Shown: one piece after another, positions 35,218-47,400 of the stretch
Layout of the letters: each line of letters starts with the position of its first letter
Position numbering within the stretch: the first letter of the stretch is position 1
From: Xanthostigma xanthostigma
Taxonomy: Eukaryota > Arthropoda > Insecta > Raphidioptera > Raphidiidae
NCBI GenBank assembly: GCA_963575645.1
Contig: OY754470.1
Location: 50,561,201 to 50,625,200 of the forward strand
Direction: 5' to 3'
DNA length: 64,000 bases
The notes under the pieces: model-generated
The model's input: the letters and a program-made list of their open reading frames with translations, nothing else
Databases searched by the model: none
Told to the model about the DNA's origin: nothing
Program-made: the position numbers and the translations under genes

Positions 35218-35411
35218 TAAGGATATACACAGTCGCAGACAGAAGTATGTCCAGAACCGCGTAATATTAAATAAGATGACAGCAACAACGTCAAATTCTA
35301 TTTGGGTATACAATTTGTTAGGCGGCAATAGGTACCTGTAATAGTATAAAAGTGTACGTATGAGTGAATAACAGCGTCGCAGTTGAACAATAATTAATTA
35401 AATCTTTAAAT

Positions 35412-35701
35412 CAGCCCCGGATCTAGGATTTTTTCGAACCGTGGCAGAAACTTGATAATGGCGCCCCCTCTCTCCAGCGTTTGAGATAAATTACTTAAAA
35501 AAACCCACAAATATATATAATGGTTGGCATTTTTCGTGAACGGGAAACCGTCAGAAAACAAGCAGATTGAGTAAATCGGAAAAAGGACAGATTGGGTGTG
35601 GTTTTCAACCATATTCTATCATGATTTTGGCACCCTCTGAAACTGCCGCCCGGGGCGGGTGCCCCGGTTTGCCCCCCCCCCCCTCCCTAGATCCGGGGCT
35701 G
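35412..35701. mobile_element. hAT-type MITE, 290 bp
   Basis: Perfect 16-bp terminal inverted repeats cagccccggatctagg (35412-35427) and cctagatccggggctg (35686-35701). The flanking octamers CTTTAAAT (35404-35411) and CTTTTAAT (35702-35709) differ at one position. The right half contains a GC-rich GGGCGGGTGCCCC block and a poly-C tract. No transposase. Confidence 0.85.
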
Positions 35702-38700
35702 CTTTTAATCTCATTGGTTAGTTTTCAAAAGCAAACGGTACTTATGGTAAAAATGTTTATAAACTTTGTACTCCATAAGTGCGCTTTTGTCAAGTGTGAA
35801 CACGCATATTTTCTTTAAATAGTCTGTTTGGTAATTTTCAGCAACAGTTGTTTTTTCTCAAGATTTTCAACGGTGACAATAGATAAAATTTTAAACAGAG
35901 TTTCTTAGATGTGACGAATATATTCTAAAAATTCCGAATTTTTCACTGTGAATGGTGATATTCCTATGCGTTTTACCAGTATTAAACTATAATTGCGCGA
36001 TTTTCCTATCAGAGTTCATGTTAAAGGAAGCTGGAAGACTACTGGTGATGACTGATTACGTCAGAGATTTTAAAGAATCCAGAAAACGTGTAGGAAGTTA
36101 TTTGATAACAGCGGGAGTGGTTTTTATAGCATAGGAATGAATTAATTTATGTTCATTTCGTCCATAGCTCACGCTGCGATCGATTCAGTTATCCCCACTA
36201 TATCCACTGCACTGTTATGTAATAATTTGTAAAAGTTATTTGTTTGTACCCTTGTGTTTTATGCGTATCATGGAATTTATGCTGATTATTATGTATATAT
36301 CCTGATCACGATACCTAAACACCAGAACTCCCATGGAATACGCAATAAGATAGTGCGTTTTTTTTTAAGTTCAAATGCAAAGTCTGACGATATTATAAAA
36401 AAAATTGTATTCTAAAAAAATATTTACATATTATTATTTTAGAACGTCTAAGAACGGGAAATTGGCATTTTTTCATAAATAACATTACAAATATCCAACT
36501 TTACGAAAATAAGTACTGAACATTTCTTGTTAGATATCGCTCAAAAAATATAAAAAAATGGCTGATTGAATTTTTCTTCTTCTCATTATTATATAAAAAA
36601 AATGTTTTGAACAATGTAACCCCAGGTTATCGCTTGGTAAAATGGATGTTCATAATCAATACGGTCTCCTGAATTGATTCGGGAAAAAAAGAATTGAATT
36701 ACGAATGGAATTCGGAACGACAACTTTGTTCCACCTGGTCTAGTAGCCACGATTTTCAGTAATAAAAGTTCTGTTAGCATTGAAATACTATGAAAAAATT
36801 GAGTACCTATTCCAAAAGTATGTAACCAATTACAATATAATTAAACGCAACCAACTCCCAAACTATTAAATTCCAAGATTTAAAACCTAAGAACTAGACA
36901 TTAAACATGATTTAAAACAATAATAATAATGATGTGGCAATGGTTAAATATAAAAAAAAAGATTTTATCAATACAAAAATAACCATTATGAACAATAAAT
37001 TATTAAACGTAAAACGCGATGGAGTTAAACCTCATTTATAAAAAAAAATGACTTCCTTTCTTACAATTGTTATGGGATTGACTTACCTGATTTTCGAAAG
37101 AATAAATCCAAAACTATTAAATATTATTTTTTCAGTTTACACATGCCAAACAAATACAAACAGTCGTATTTTGTCACTCCTCAGAATCACTCAAAATATA
37201 ACAATTATTTAGAAAACAGAAAAAATCATTTCAATAAAATATTACAAAAATCGATCAATTAAAAAATTACGACAACGCGTAACGTATTGAAAACTACTTC
37301 GTAATAAAAAGTTCGCTATAAAACGGACTGTCAGAGTGTTGTTTAATTTTTTTTTCTTACTACGTCATTGAAAAAAATTACAAAATATTGTCATAACTGA
37401 CAGCTCAGCTATTTCCTACTAGTTTTACATACGTGTATGGTGCATATTCCGACAAATAAGAAATTCACACCGATTCCAATGTTAATAATAAAGAAATTAA
37501 ACTAGGTACCTATAGATAGATACATAATATACCTACTGAGTTAGTAGCGCAGAGGAGATGATGAGATACTAAATATAATTAAATTTCCACAGTAAAATTG
37601 AAATAAAACGTCGATTAGGTCGTAGAAACCGTAAGAGCGATTTTGATGAACTTATATTTTGTCGATATGGTTGGAATGGTGAAATTTGCGATTTCTATAA
37701 CGTTTCAAAATCGAGATACTCGATATCGTACCAAAATTGACCCCCTCCCCTACAAGTCGCCATTTTGAACTAAAAAAGAAAACAATTAAACACTCTTACT
37801 TTTTTAGATCTACATTCAGATGTCTATCTCCTGCATAGTTTGCCGCCCCCTGTTCGTTGTTTAAGGTTTTTAAAGTGTTAATTAAATTATTACCTACATA
37901 ATTAAATGCCACATTAAATTATTGTAGCACTTACAGAGAGAATAGGGAGAATATTAATAGTAATTTCCTGCACCCTTTTGTTCAGCCAGGGTAAACCAAA
38001 AAGGTTTCCGTCTGGCCTCATTTTAACAAAAGGTCGATCATATACGTAGCCTCAGAGATCACGCCCTCTATTCTACACTCTATAGGTTAGTAAAAGATTC
38101 ATGTCAATCGAATAAGTGGCATCTGTGTAAAGACATAACAAACAAACAAATCAACAAACGTTTTTTTTTTATTTATAATACTATAGTAGAGATGTGTCCA
38201 AATAATACGGTATTATATTTCAAGTAGGGTTTGTCTATAATCGAAGTCGTTGAAAAATCGTTGTTTATAAATTGTATATTAATTATTATAAAACCCAAAT
38301 TAAAATCACATTGGAAACAAAAAACAAAAATAAATTCTTCCAATACGGACGAACTGTGTACACTGTCCCAATAGTAAAGTAAATCATCTCCCCAATTCGT
38401 AATAACTCAATGTATGACCAACATCGTTAATTACGGAGCCGTGATATAGTTACAGAATTGCTCAGATTTTATTTTTTCAATTCGAATAATACAAATTAAC
38501 AATTATTTCAAGCAGCGCTCCCACCTAGCTATAGCATCTACTCGGCTCATCTTTGTTTATTTCCGTGTAAAAAACTAATTGAATTAATTTAAAAATCTCC
38601 TTCCTTAATGGACAGGAAATTATAGGCACACAAGTTATCTCGTTTATAGAAAACATGAAGTTACAATATTTTTTGAAATATCGAAAATGAAAGAAAAACA

Positions 38701-39244
38701 TTATTATTAACGAATTATATGGAAGAAAGTATTTTTATCATAAATAAGAAGCTTAGATTTTTGATGACAGTGATTTTGAAACGACTTTTAAGTACATATT
38801 TTTGTCAAATCAAAAAGTTTCCAAATAAAAGTAGATTATTTCTTCACAATATGTTTTCGCTTTAAAATGGATGAATTTATCTATCAATTTATTTATCGAT
38901 TATCAATCTAAAAATGACCTTATATTTTGATGCATGAATTAGTATAATAGTAATTTTGTGCAAGGGAGCTGGGGTCTTATAAGAACAAATTGTAACATGG
39001 CCCGGGTAAGTAGTAAGAGGGATTTTTCCGAATGGATCTGAAAACTTTGATTTTGGAGATGATATTTTGCTACTTTTATTGTTCTGTTGTATAGTATTCG
39101 ACAGAATTAATTCAGTCAGGAATTTTTATTATTAATCGTCGTTCAAATCGATTATTTTTTTCTAAATATAAAAACAAATTCAAAACCGTATGATGGGGTA
39201 AGTTGTAACAGAATTGCGAAGCAAATTGTAACATAATTTATATG

Positions 39245-39338
39245 TTCAATAAATAAAATTATCGACCAATTTTTCAGACAATATATTAACAAAAATTTGT
39301 ATTTTCTGAAAAATTGGTCGATAATTTTATTTATTGAA
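39245..39338. repeat. Perfect 34-bp inverted repeat, 26-nt loop
   Basis: 39245-39278 and 39305-39338 are exact reverse complements (core aaattatcgaccaatttttc). Such a long perfect match implies recent formation or maintenance. A short GT-rich microsatellite follows at about 39785-39803. No coding content. Confidence 0.85.
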
Positions 39339-39784
39339 GAGTTCTAGTCAGACGTTAATCAAAGATTTGAATAATTTATATGTACATCTAGACTAGGTGG
39401 TATCGGCGCTGTCGTTTCGAATTAAATTCGATTTGAATTTTTTTGCTGGAATCATTTCAGCAGACCGTAGCAGACCTCTGATAATGTTTAAAACATTTTT
39501 TTTATATTTTTTGACCGATTTCCAACAAGAAATGTTCAAAACTTTTTTTCGTAATAATAAAGTTGATATTTTTAAAAATTGGAAAGACGCCGATTTCCCG
39601 TTTTTTGACGCCTTAAAAAAATATTTTAAAAAATGTTTTTTTTTTTTCACAATACCCAATTTTGAACATTGGGAAGTTATTGTATGATGGGTCCGAAAAT
39701 AGAAATCAAAAATTTTAGCATATTATTGTTTCAAGGCTACTGCAAAATTTTTACACTATTTTGGAAACGATGTCGGGAGTGCGT

Positions 39785-39803
39785 ATGTGTGTGTGTGTGT
39801 GTG
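39785..39803 (+). repeat. (GT)n microsatellite
   Basis: An uninterrupted run of about eight GT units is followed by a short cryptic tgtacgtacg tract. Confidence 0.8.
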
Positions 39804-42257
39804 AATGTACGTACGAACGTGGCCTTTTATTTCTCGAACAAAATTTCGAAAATAAAAAATAATATAGACTACGCTGGGTAAAAAATTACGCGTATTCAGT
39901 TCAAAAGTTATTTCGAATTTTGTATTTTGTTCGGAAATCGCCTAGTGCTTCCACTAAAAATTAATTAGAAAATATATATTATATACCTTCTAGTGTGAAA
40001 CAGGATAATTTTACTGCTGCTATCCAGGCATGAAAAGTAGTCATTTTATAGAGGTCGTACAAAAAAATATATGCAAAAAAATCGACTTTTCGATTATTAT
40101 CCTTCTAACATATCATGTCAAATAATTATTTTCTCTTAAAATTTGTATACACAAATAAAAAACCAATAATTGTTTCAAGTTCTTTACAAAAATTATGATT
40201 TTTTGACGTGTTTTTATTATACCTTTTATATAATTTATTAATCTTCCTATAATTTTAATAACAATAAATTAGTAAGTGCATGATCACTTGTTTATTGTTT
40301 AAAAAATACCACGTATGGTGAAAATATTGCGGTCAATAGTAACAATAATATTATGTAAAGTTGAATTACCAACATTAAAATAAAAATTGACATTACAAAT
40401 AATTATTATATATTTATAATTATATTAAACGCCTTTGAGAACCTATAACAAAAAATACTTATTGTACCTACATTTCTTACAAGGGCAACTGAAATTGGTT
40501 AATGAAAATTTCTCGTTGATTACAACGCAATGGCGAGAATATAGTGTCAGATTTTTTGTTGTGATTTTAGTCAGTTTGCTTTTCAGAGGGCATTATGTTG
40601 TATATATTCTCAAGATGATGGGCCATCGGATATAGTCATCCTGAGCTCTTCATATGGAAAAGTGAATCATTAAATACACTTAAAAGCAATTGCTCTTTTG
40701 TTCTGAAGATCTGTCAAAAAGAAATAATTTAGTTAGGCTGCAGGTTCTGAGCATTCTTTGGTTAATTTTTACACGTGAAGCTATATTATGCAAACAAAAA
40801 GCAAATAAGTATCATTATATTTATTGCTAGTCGTTCTCCCCGGAAAAATTATTATTTATTCATAATATACAAGTTCACGTGGCCATAACAACCCATTTGT
40901 ACCGACGCCGTCGATGTATCATGCCTATGGTTTTCCGACTTTAAAATAATTCTAAAATCGTGCCAAAACGCATAATTGGCGAACAAATGATGACTCGCAT
41001 TCCCATAAGAAAAACCCAGGATGATTATCTGCTCCATTATATTGAGAATATAGGTACGCATGATAATGCCCTCTGAAAGGCATACTGACAAAAATCACAA
41101 CCAAAAAGTCTTGAGAACACACATTTTTTTTAAATATGATGTAACCTTAATATTTTGTTATCTCTGCTCTTAAAATTACATTTATAGCACTTACCACTCC
41201 ATTTTGCTGTACTATTCTATCTCACGATTAGATAGTAAAAAAACAAAAACTTTTTTTTAAAAATAAACGTTAAAATGCCATATAAATCTCTTTTTATTTA
41301 AATATTGTCTCATTACATTATATATAACGTATACACAATATTAACTGTTTTAAAAGGAAACCATTCTGCTGTCCCTTTTTATAGGAATTTATTCTAATCA
41401 GCAAAACATCATCGGTGACAGCTATAAAATAGGTACCTATAATAAAGTGATATTCTTTGCGGACGTGCAAATATTCAGTGTCGTTTTTCAAATTCTTCAA
41501 AATATGATTTAATCCTTTTTAAGTACACAGGTAACTAGAGAAGTCAAAGGCGTACTTTTTCAAAGAGCAACCCACAATATCATATCTGCGTTGTTTTATA
41601 AGGAAAGCGACATCCAATTCAGATTCTGAATGGGTATTGCTTTCCTAGTACATATCCAATATATCAAAATAGAGACTAAAAAATGTTCCAAAATTATTTG
41701 CCTTTTGAGATGTATTCAACAAAACCCGTTTTTATAGCACCGGCAATTTCGAGATGTGTCGCTCTTCTTCCAAGCAAACTGACAATTTTGCATAGCATAA
41801 AAAGTCGGCAACGATAAATCTGATCCTATGACGTCTTTTCGATATACATAGTTATCTTGTTCGAAATAACTATCGACTAGACGTCGTAATCGTATCCTAC
41901 CATCAGAAACTCTTTATATTTGCAAACATTAAAGATGAACAGGATTTGGGAATAATGGGAGTATTTGAATGGGGTTGACAGTGACACTTGCACATCATTT
42001 TTGATCTTCATTAATTGACCCTTGTTTTAAAATGTTCATTGGTAGCAAAGTGCAAGTGCAAGCATCATATAAAATTACTTTAATGTGTATAAATATACAT
42101 AATCATTGATCATATTATAGGTATACTTAATTAGAAAGTTCCTCTATACGACACCACTGGCCATTGCATACAATAATAATTAATTAATACTTAGAGTTCT
42201 GTCGATTTTAAGCTCGTTTATCTATTCTACAAGCCAAATTTGCATTTATTACGTATA

Positions 42258-42753
42258 CAGTAGAACCTTGATAAGTTAAAGTTCACGGGAAACGTTGAAA
42301 AATTTAAGTTATCGAGTTTTTTACTTATCGAAAGTTGAATTTAGAGAGGTTTTGGAAGTTCAATTTTTAACTTAACGAGGTTCACTGCTTCTATTGCTCT
42401 TAACTTGTCAGAGTATGTTAGTGTGTTCAATTTTCGCTTCATTTTATCACTCGTTAATTAATATTTCATGCACACAGCAATACGTAAAGCGATTTAGTGA
42501 AAGACAGAAGTGAAAATTAATAAAGTTCTTGGAAAACCTTTTGTTTGTATATACTTATTCACGATGACTCACTGATAATAGTTTAAGTTATGAAGATCAC
42601 CAAAATATTATTTTAAATTATCGAGGGCCAACGCTCAAAAACCGATGTTTTGTGCTTTAAGTAATGGAGGTTTTAGGCTTTGAGGGGAAGGGAATTCAAA
42701 CAATTTTTGAAGTTACAGAGGTTTTTAATTTACCAAGGTTGAAGGTTCTACTG
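42258..42753. mobile_element. Tc1/mariner pogo (Tigger)-like MITE, 496 bp
   Basis: The ends are CAGTAGAACCTT (42258) and AAGGTTCTACTG (to 42753), flanked by TA on both sides (42256-42257 and 42754-42755). Internal copies of a TTAAGTTATCGAG-like motif (about 42305, 42372, 42588 and 42617) are typical of pogo/Tigger MITEs. No transposase ORF is present. Confidence 0.85.
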
Positions 42754-44467
42754 TATTAATAATAATAAATAAGTAATTATACTAATTATAGTTGGTACTT
42801 GTTACGTGTTACGACGAAAATTATTTAATTAGCATGCGACTTTCTTTGAAACCTATACAACTCCCGGTTATAATTGATCATTTTTATAAAATAATTAATA
42901 TATTAGTCCAGGAAAATTAGACTTTGACTTCAAAAAAGTTCCGACCAAGCTGGATTTTTGTGGAGATTTTTTTTTTTGATGCCTTGAAAACAATCCTAAA
43001 CATAAATATGAAAAAAATTGTAGTCTATAAAGTTATACACAAAAAAGGTCCCTAGAAATTTTCCCCTGAATTAATCGTATCAAAGATTTCCATCTTACTA
43101 GTTTTCCTTGGAATTGTCTCATTCGCTCGCGTCGCATATATTTGCTGTTTTACAAAAAAACCTGTCTAAATGTTGTATGCTTATTTAAAGACGTGTTGAC
43201 CTAACATTTCTAGAGCAGTTTTCCTCAGATTTTCCGCCCGTCATTGAGTGGTTCGTCGCAAAGAAAATTATTGCTTAAATAGAATATTTGATATAGTGAC
43301 CATTAACCACTGATATATAAATTATGAGATTTCAACAAGCTCTGATGATTTTTTAAAGTAAATGAGAATTAACAGTAATTGATCAGTGGCATCGTCAATC
43401 TGGATATTATATACTTAAAATATATTAACGGGAACGATTATTGCAATTTGCAATTTTGATCAACGACTGTAAAGTTTACCTACTGCAAAATCACAATTGA
43501 TGATGTATGCCTTTTCTCTGAAACCGCAGATTTAAAGTTTAATACTGTGAACAAGGCTTACTGCAAGTAAAAATCAATTAATTGTATGTAATTGTCGTTG
43601 TTACTATCGTTGTGCTTCTTCTTCTTTAGAGAACTAGTGTAATTTATAACAAACTTTGACGGCTTATTTGTATACTCTTGAAAAGCTATTCAAGTTCCAT
43701 CCATAAACAAAATATTCAGTCTTTATTGTATATTCGACTAAATATAAAACGCGCCAGTATCGACTATTGACTGACACAAAACCAAAAAACTTATAGTTAG
43801 GGGGCTGACGCGCAAAAACATGTCGTCTCAATTTTCTGCCGCCTGAAGTAATTTAGAGCATTTTTTCTTATAAGATATAAGTAGGTATATAAGCGGAATC
43901 TTGACCCATTTTAAGATAGGGGCGAAAAAAAGTCGGCCTAATTGCTTGGTTTTGACGGTATAATTTACTTTCAGTGCTCCACATTCCTGGAAAAATATTG
44001 GCAGAAATTTTGGTCGGGCCATTTATCCGCAATTTGACGTCAAGATGTCGAAAATTGGATACATTTTTAACATTTCAAGGTTTACTATTATTATTATGCT
44101 GATTAAAGATCAAACGATATTCGTAAAGCCTATTAAAATTATTAGGTATTTATTTTTATTATGAGCTACGATTTCAAAGATGTTTTGTACCATCCAATAT
44201 ATTATTAAAGGGCGAAAATATTGAGCAGTGGAGATTATAATTAACGTTAGCTTTAAGGATCGAAATTGTCTATTCTTTAAGTTTACTTCATCGTGCAGAC
44301 GAATTTAGATGTGTTTGAAGAACCTGAAGTTTCATTTTAGGTTTGGAAAATTTAGTTAAGTTGTTTTAAATTTAAAGAAAAACAATTCGATAAATTTCAT
44401 GTTATTTTTCATCTGATTACAATAATTAATCAATCATTGTGTTAATAATACGCTACTGTATTATAAA

Positions 44468-47400
44468 ATGTCGATAATTTTCGGTGTAACATTTACGACA
44501 ACAACACTTGGGTTTTTAACACATTTTGTGATATCCGATAAAAATGATTGTTCAGTTCAAGTTGATGAAGTAGCAGCTGTTGAAATGGCCGTCGACTATG
44601 CACTTTGGAGAGAGCTTAAAGAAATTGTCATATTCGATAATTTGGTCTGCTCAGGTATAGATAATTAAATTTTCATTTTAGATTTTTTCTTGAATTTTTT
44701 TTCCGTACCGCGTCATTTTTGAAAGAATATAGAGAGAAAAGTTTAATTAAAAAGGAACAGACTGCATAGTTTTTCAGGAAAATTTAGAAATTGGGAATGC
44801 ATTTTCCTTCGTTGTTTCTCGTAGATAATAAAAAATACAATGTAAATGTAATAATTACAGGTTGTGACCGTTCCTATATAAGACAGTTATTAAATTGTAC
44901 AACTCACTTCGGATTGAAAACATCAGTTCAGCCAATGACTTCAGCCGAAAATACACATCGACTTTTAGCACTTCGATTTCATCGACTCGGAATTTTCGTT
45001 TTTCTTCATAATGAAAAGGATTTCCAATCGTTTCTTTCACTTATCGATACGGTATTTGATAGTAATTTATATACATGTATATATATTTCTGTAAAATTCA
45101 AAACGCTTGATATGCACTAAATTATTTTCAATGGATTGCTACATTTTTTCAAAAGTTCATTTTTAAATTTTTAATTTAAAAATCATTTAACATTTTCAGT
45201 TTATGTTTAAACAAAACCGTCATTGTATACCTAGACGACATTTTTTTTTAATTTTAGATACAAAATTATCATTTCAATGCTTACTATTTATGGCTTATTG
45301 TTGCAACATACAAAAATTCGTTAATAATCGATAATAAATTAAAACATTCATCAATCGGCTTGAACAGCGACGTTGTAATAGCAATTAGAAGTTCAGATAA
45401 CATTTTATATTCTAATCAAACAGAAAACAATAAAAAATGTGAAATACAGCTGTCGACAAAGAAGTACAGTTCAAATAAGGTCACCACAGCTTTTCCGATT
45501 TTGAATTTTACATTAGACATCGATATAAGAAAACGGTACACAGCGATGGCTAACACAAACCAAATTAATAATACGGAGGGATCCGAAAAAATATTTGATA
45601 TCAATTATTATTCTGGCTTTGGATCCGGAATATATCATTTAATACAGGTGTACAAAATCAGGAGAAATGATAATGGATCGACAATTCTTTTATCTCTAGG
45701 TCAGTTAATTTGCTATTATGTATACCTATTAAAAATTTTATTTAACCTACAGTCCAGAATTATATTCAAATCCTAGATTGAACTGTTGTGCGTGGTTATA
45801 AAATGCGATTTTCCTCGTATTTTGTAATGTCGAAGAAAACGTTTCAGGTGCTTGGAGCTTTGAGAACAAAACTCAATACATAACCAAACCTGTACCAACT
45901 GTGCACAGAAAAAATATGCGCAGGTATCCGTTTGTGATTGGAATGAAGAATTCCACAATGTCTCAGTTGGTTATTGTTGGCTCCAACGGTGAAGATATCG
46001 AAGCACTCGAAGACGTTTCTGACGGCAGTCATATGGTTGATATAATCGATTATATCACCAGTTTTATAAACGCCACGTAATGCATCTACTTATGTAGTTT
46101 TTAGTTGTCATAATTATTAATTTCTAGCTTGAATGATAATTTTAAAAAGCTTTCTTCGTATTCAATAATAAACATCCATAGATGAATCTGTATTATTGGC
46201 GTTATCAACGTAGTTTAAAAATGGTTGTAACGAAGAAATTAACCAATCCGTTGGGCCTGGTCCCCTTTTCATACAATATAGCAACTAATACTGCACTAAG
46301 CAAAGCTAATATTACGTTCCTCTTCCGTTCTTTGAAAAAAAATTGGTTGTCTGTAAAGTCGGTTTACGGACGATAGTTTTACGTGATAACGTCATCAAGA
46401 AACATTGATGAACTCTCTGACGTCACGCGAGAAGAGAGAGAAATGCGTACAAGCCAACGCTTGGGCCGATCGTGCCTCTCTATCGCTTATACCGCGCTCT
46501 CGCTTGCACGCTCAGGCTCAGGCGGAACGTGACACTTTTTCGTGCGTGCAGCCGGTGTTTCATCAATTTATAAGACGTTATCACGTCAAAAAAAATGAAA
46601 TATACACAATGCAGACAGCTATTTGCTTCCACACCTCAAGAAATTATATTTGCACCATTCTTATTGATGCAAACGTAATAATCATATTTCGCCTTCGCGT
46701 TCCATATTATCCTTGAACAGAGAGTCTTGGCTGTTATATAAGTGAAGTGGGGACGACAGACGACGTGTCACATTAATTTCAATTCAGCTAAAGGCAAGCG
46801 ACCAAGCATGTTAAAAATGAGCGTTCAGAATAATAATTGTTTGTTTATACCTAATAAATACAATTAGGTACGATTATTGTTTCTATTTCAAAGATTCTTT
46901 TCAAAATATCAGCTCATTGCGTCGAATTTCGACGTGGTCAGTCTATAAATTATTTATCATCGTCACTGAAAGGATCGAACCGTGCCTCATGTCAGTGATA
47001 CCTACGACTTTTATATAGACCCGAAGTTATTGTTTCATATTGTTTTCGCATAAGCCATAACACTGAATCGACTCGGTTTTGTCTAACACAGCACGGAACA
47101 ATCGGCGCATTTAGAACAGACATAATATTCTGATATTTATATCGATATTAAATCGGCCGGCACATAAGTAACCGAATTGTTTTGCAGTATCTGTTGTCCT
47201 AATTATAATTTTCTAAAAGATGCAGCCGATTGTTCTTCCGTGTCATACCGAACGGAGTCGGTTGCTTATACACTCCGTTTTCCGTAGACCAGAGATTATA
47301 TCTTATCCGAAGCTGGGTTATAAGAACCACGAAGGCTCATGGACGGATTTGCTGGGTTCAGTTGTATCAGAAACCGTGGATATTGGCGTCGAAAGTGTTC

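Larger units (their letters stand above)
31085..44467. other. 13.4-kb gene-free intergenic region
   Basis: No ORF in this stretch has a recognisable domain or splice-supported extension. It may contain 5' UTR exons of desaturase 2: minus-strand donors (GTAAGT or GTGAGT) occur near 31319, 34018 and 37085, but none can be proved. Entries below list the MITEs and palindromes in it. The remainder is AT-rich, with simple repeats and short repeat tails (for example 37930-38200, ending in an ACAAACAAAC tract typical of insect SINE/RTE tails). Confidence 0.5.

Noticed and set aside
39393-39687. Mirror ORFs of 88 and 96 codons on opposite strands
   Set aside because: Low-complexity Phe/Lys-rich translations of an AT-rich stretch; no domain.
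46405-46716. 103-codon plus-strand ORF inside a receptor intron
   Set aside because: It coincides with a GC-rich TIR element and does not fit the receptor frame.
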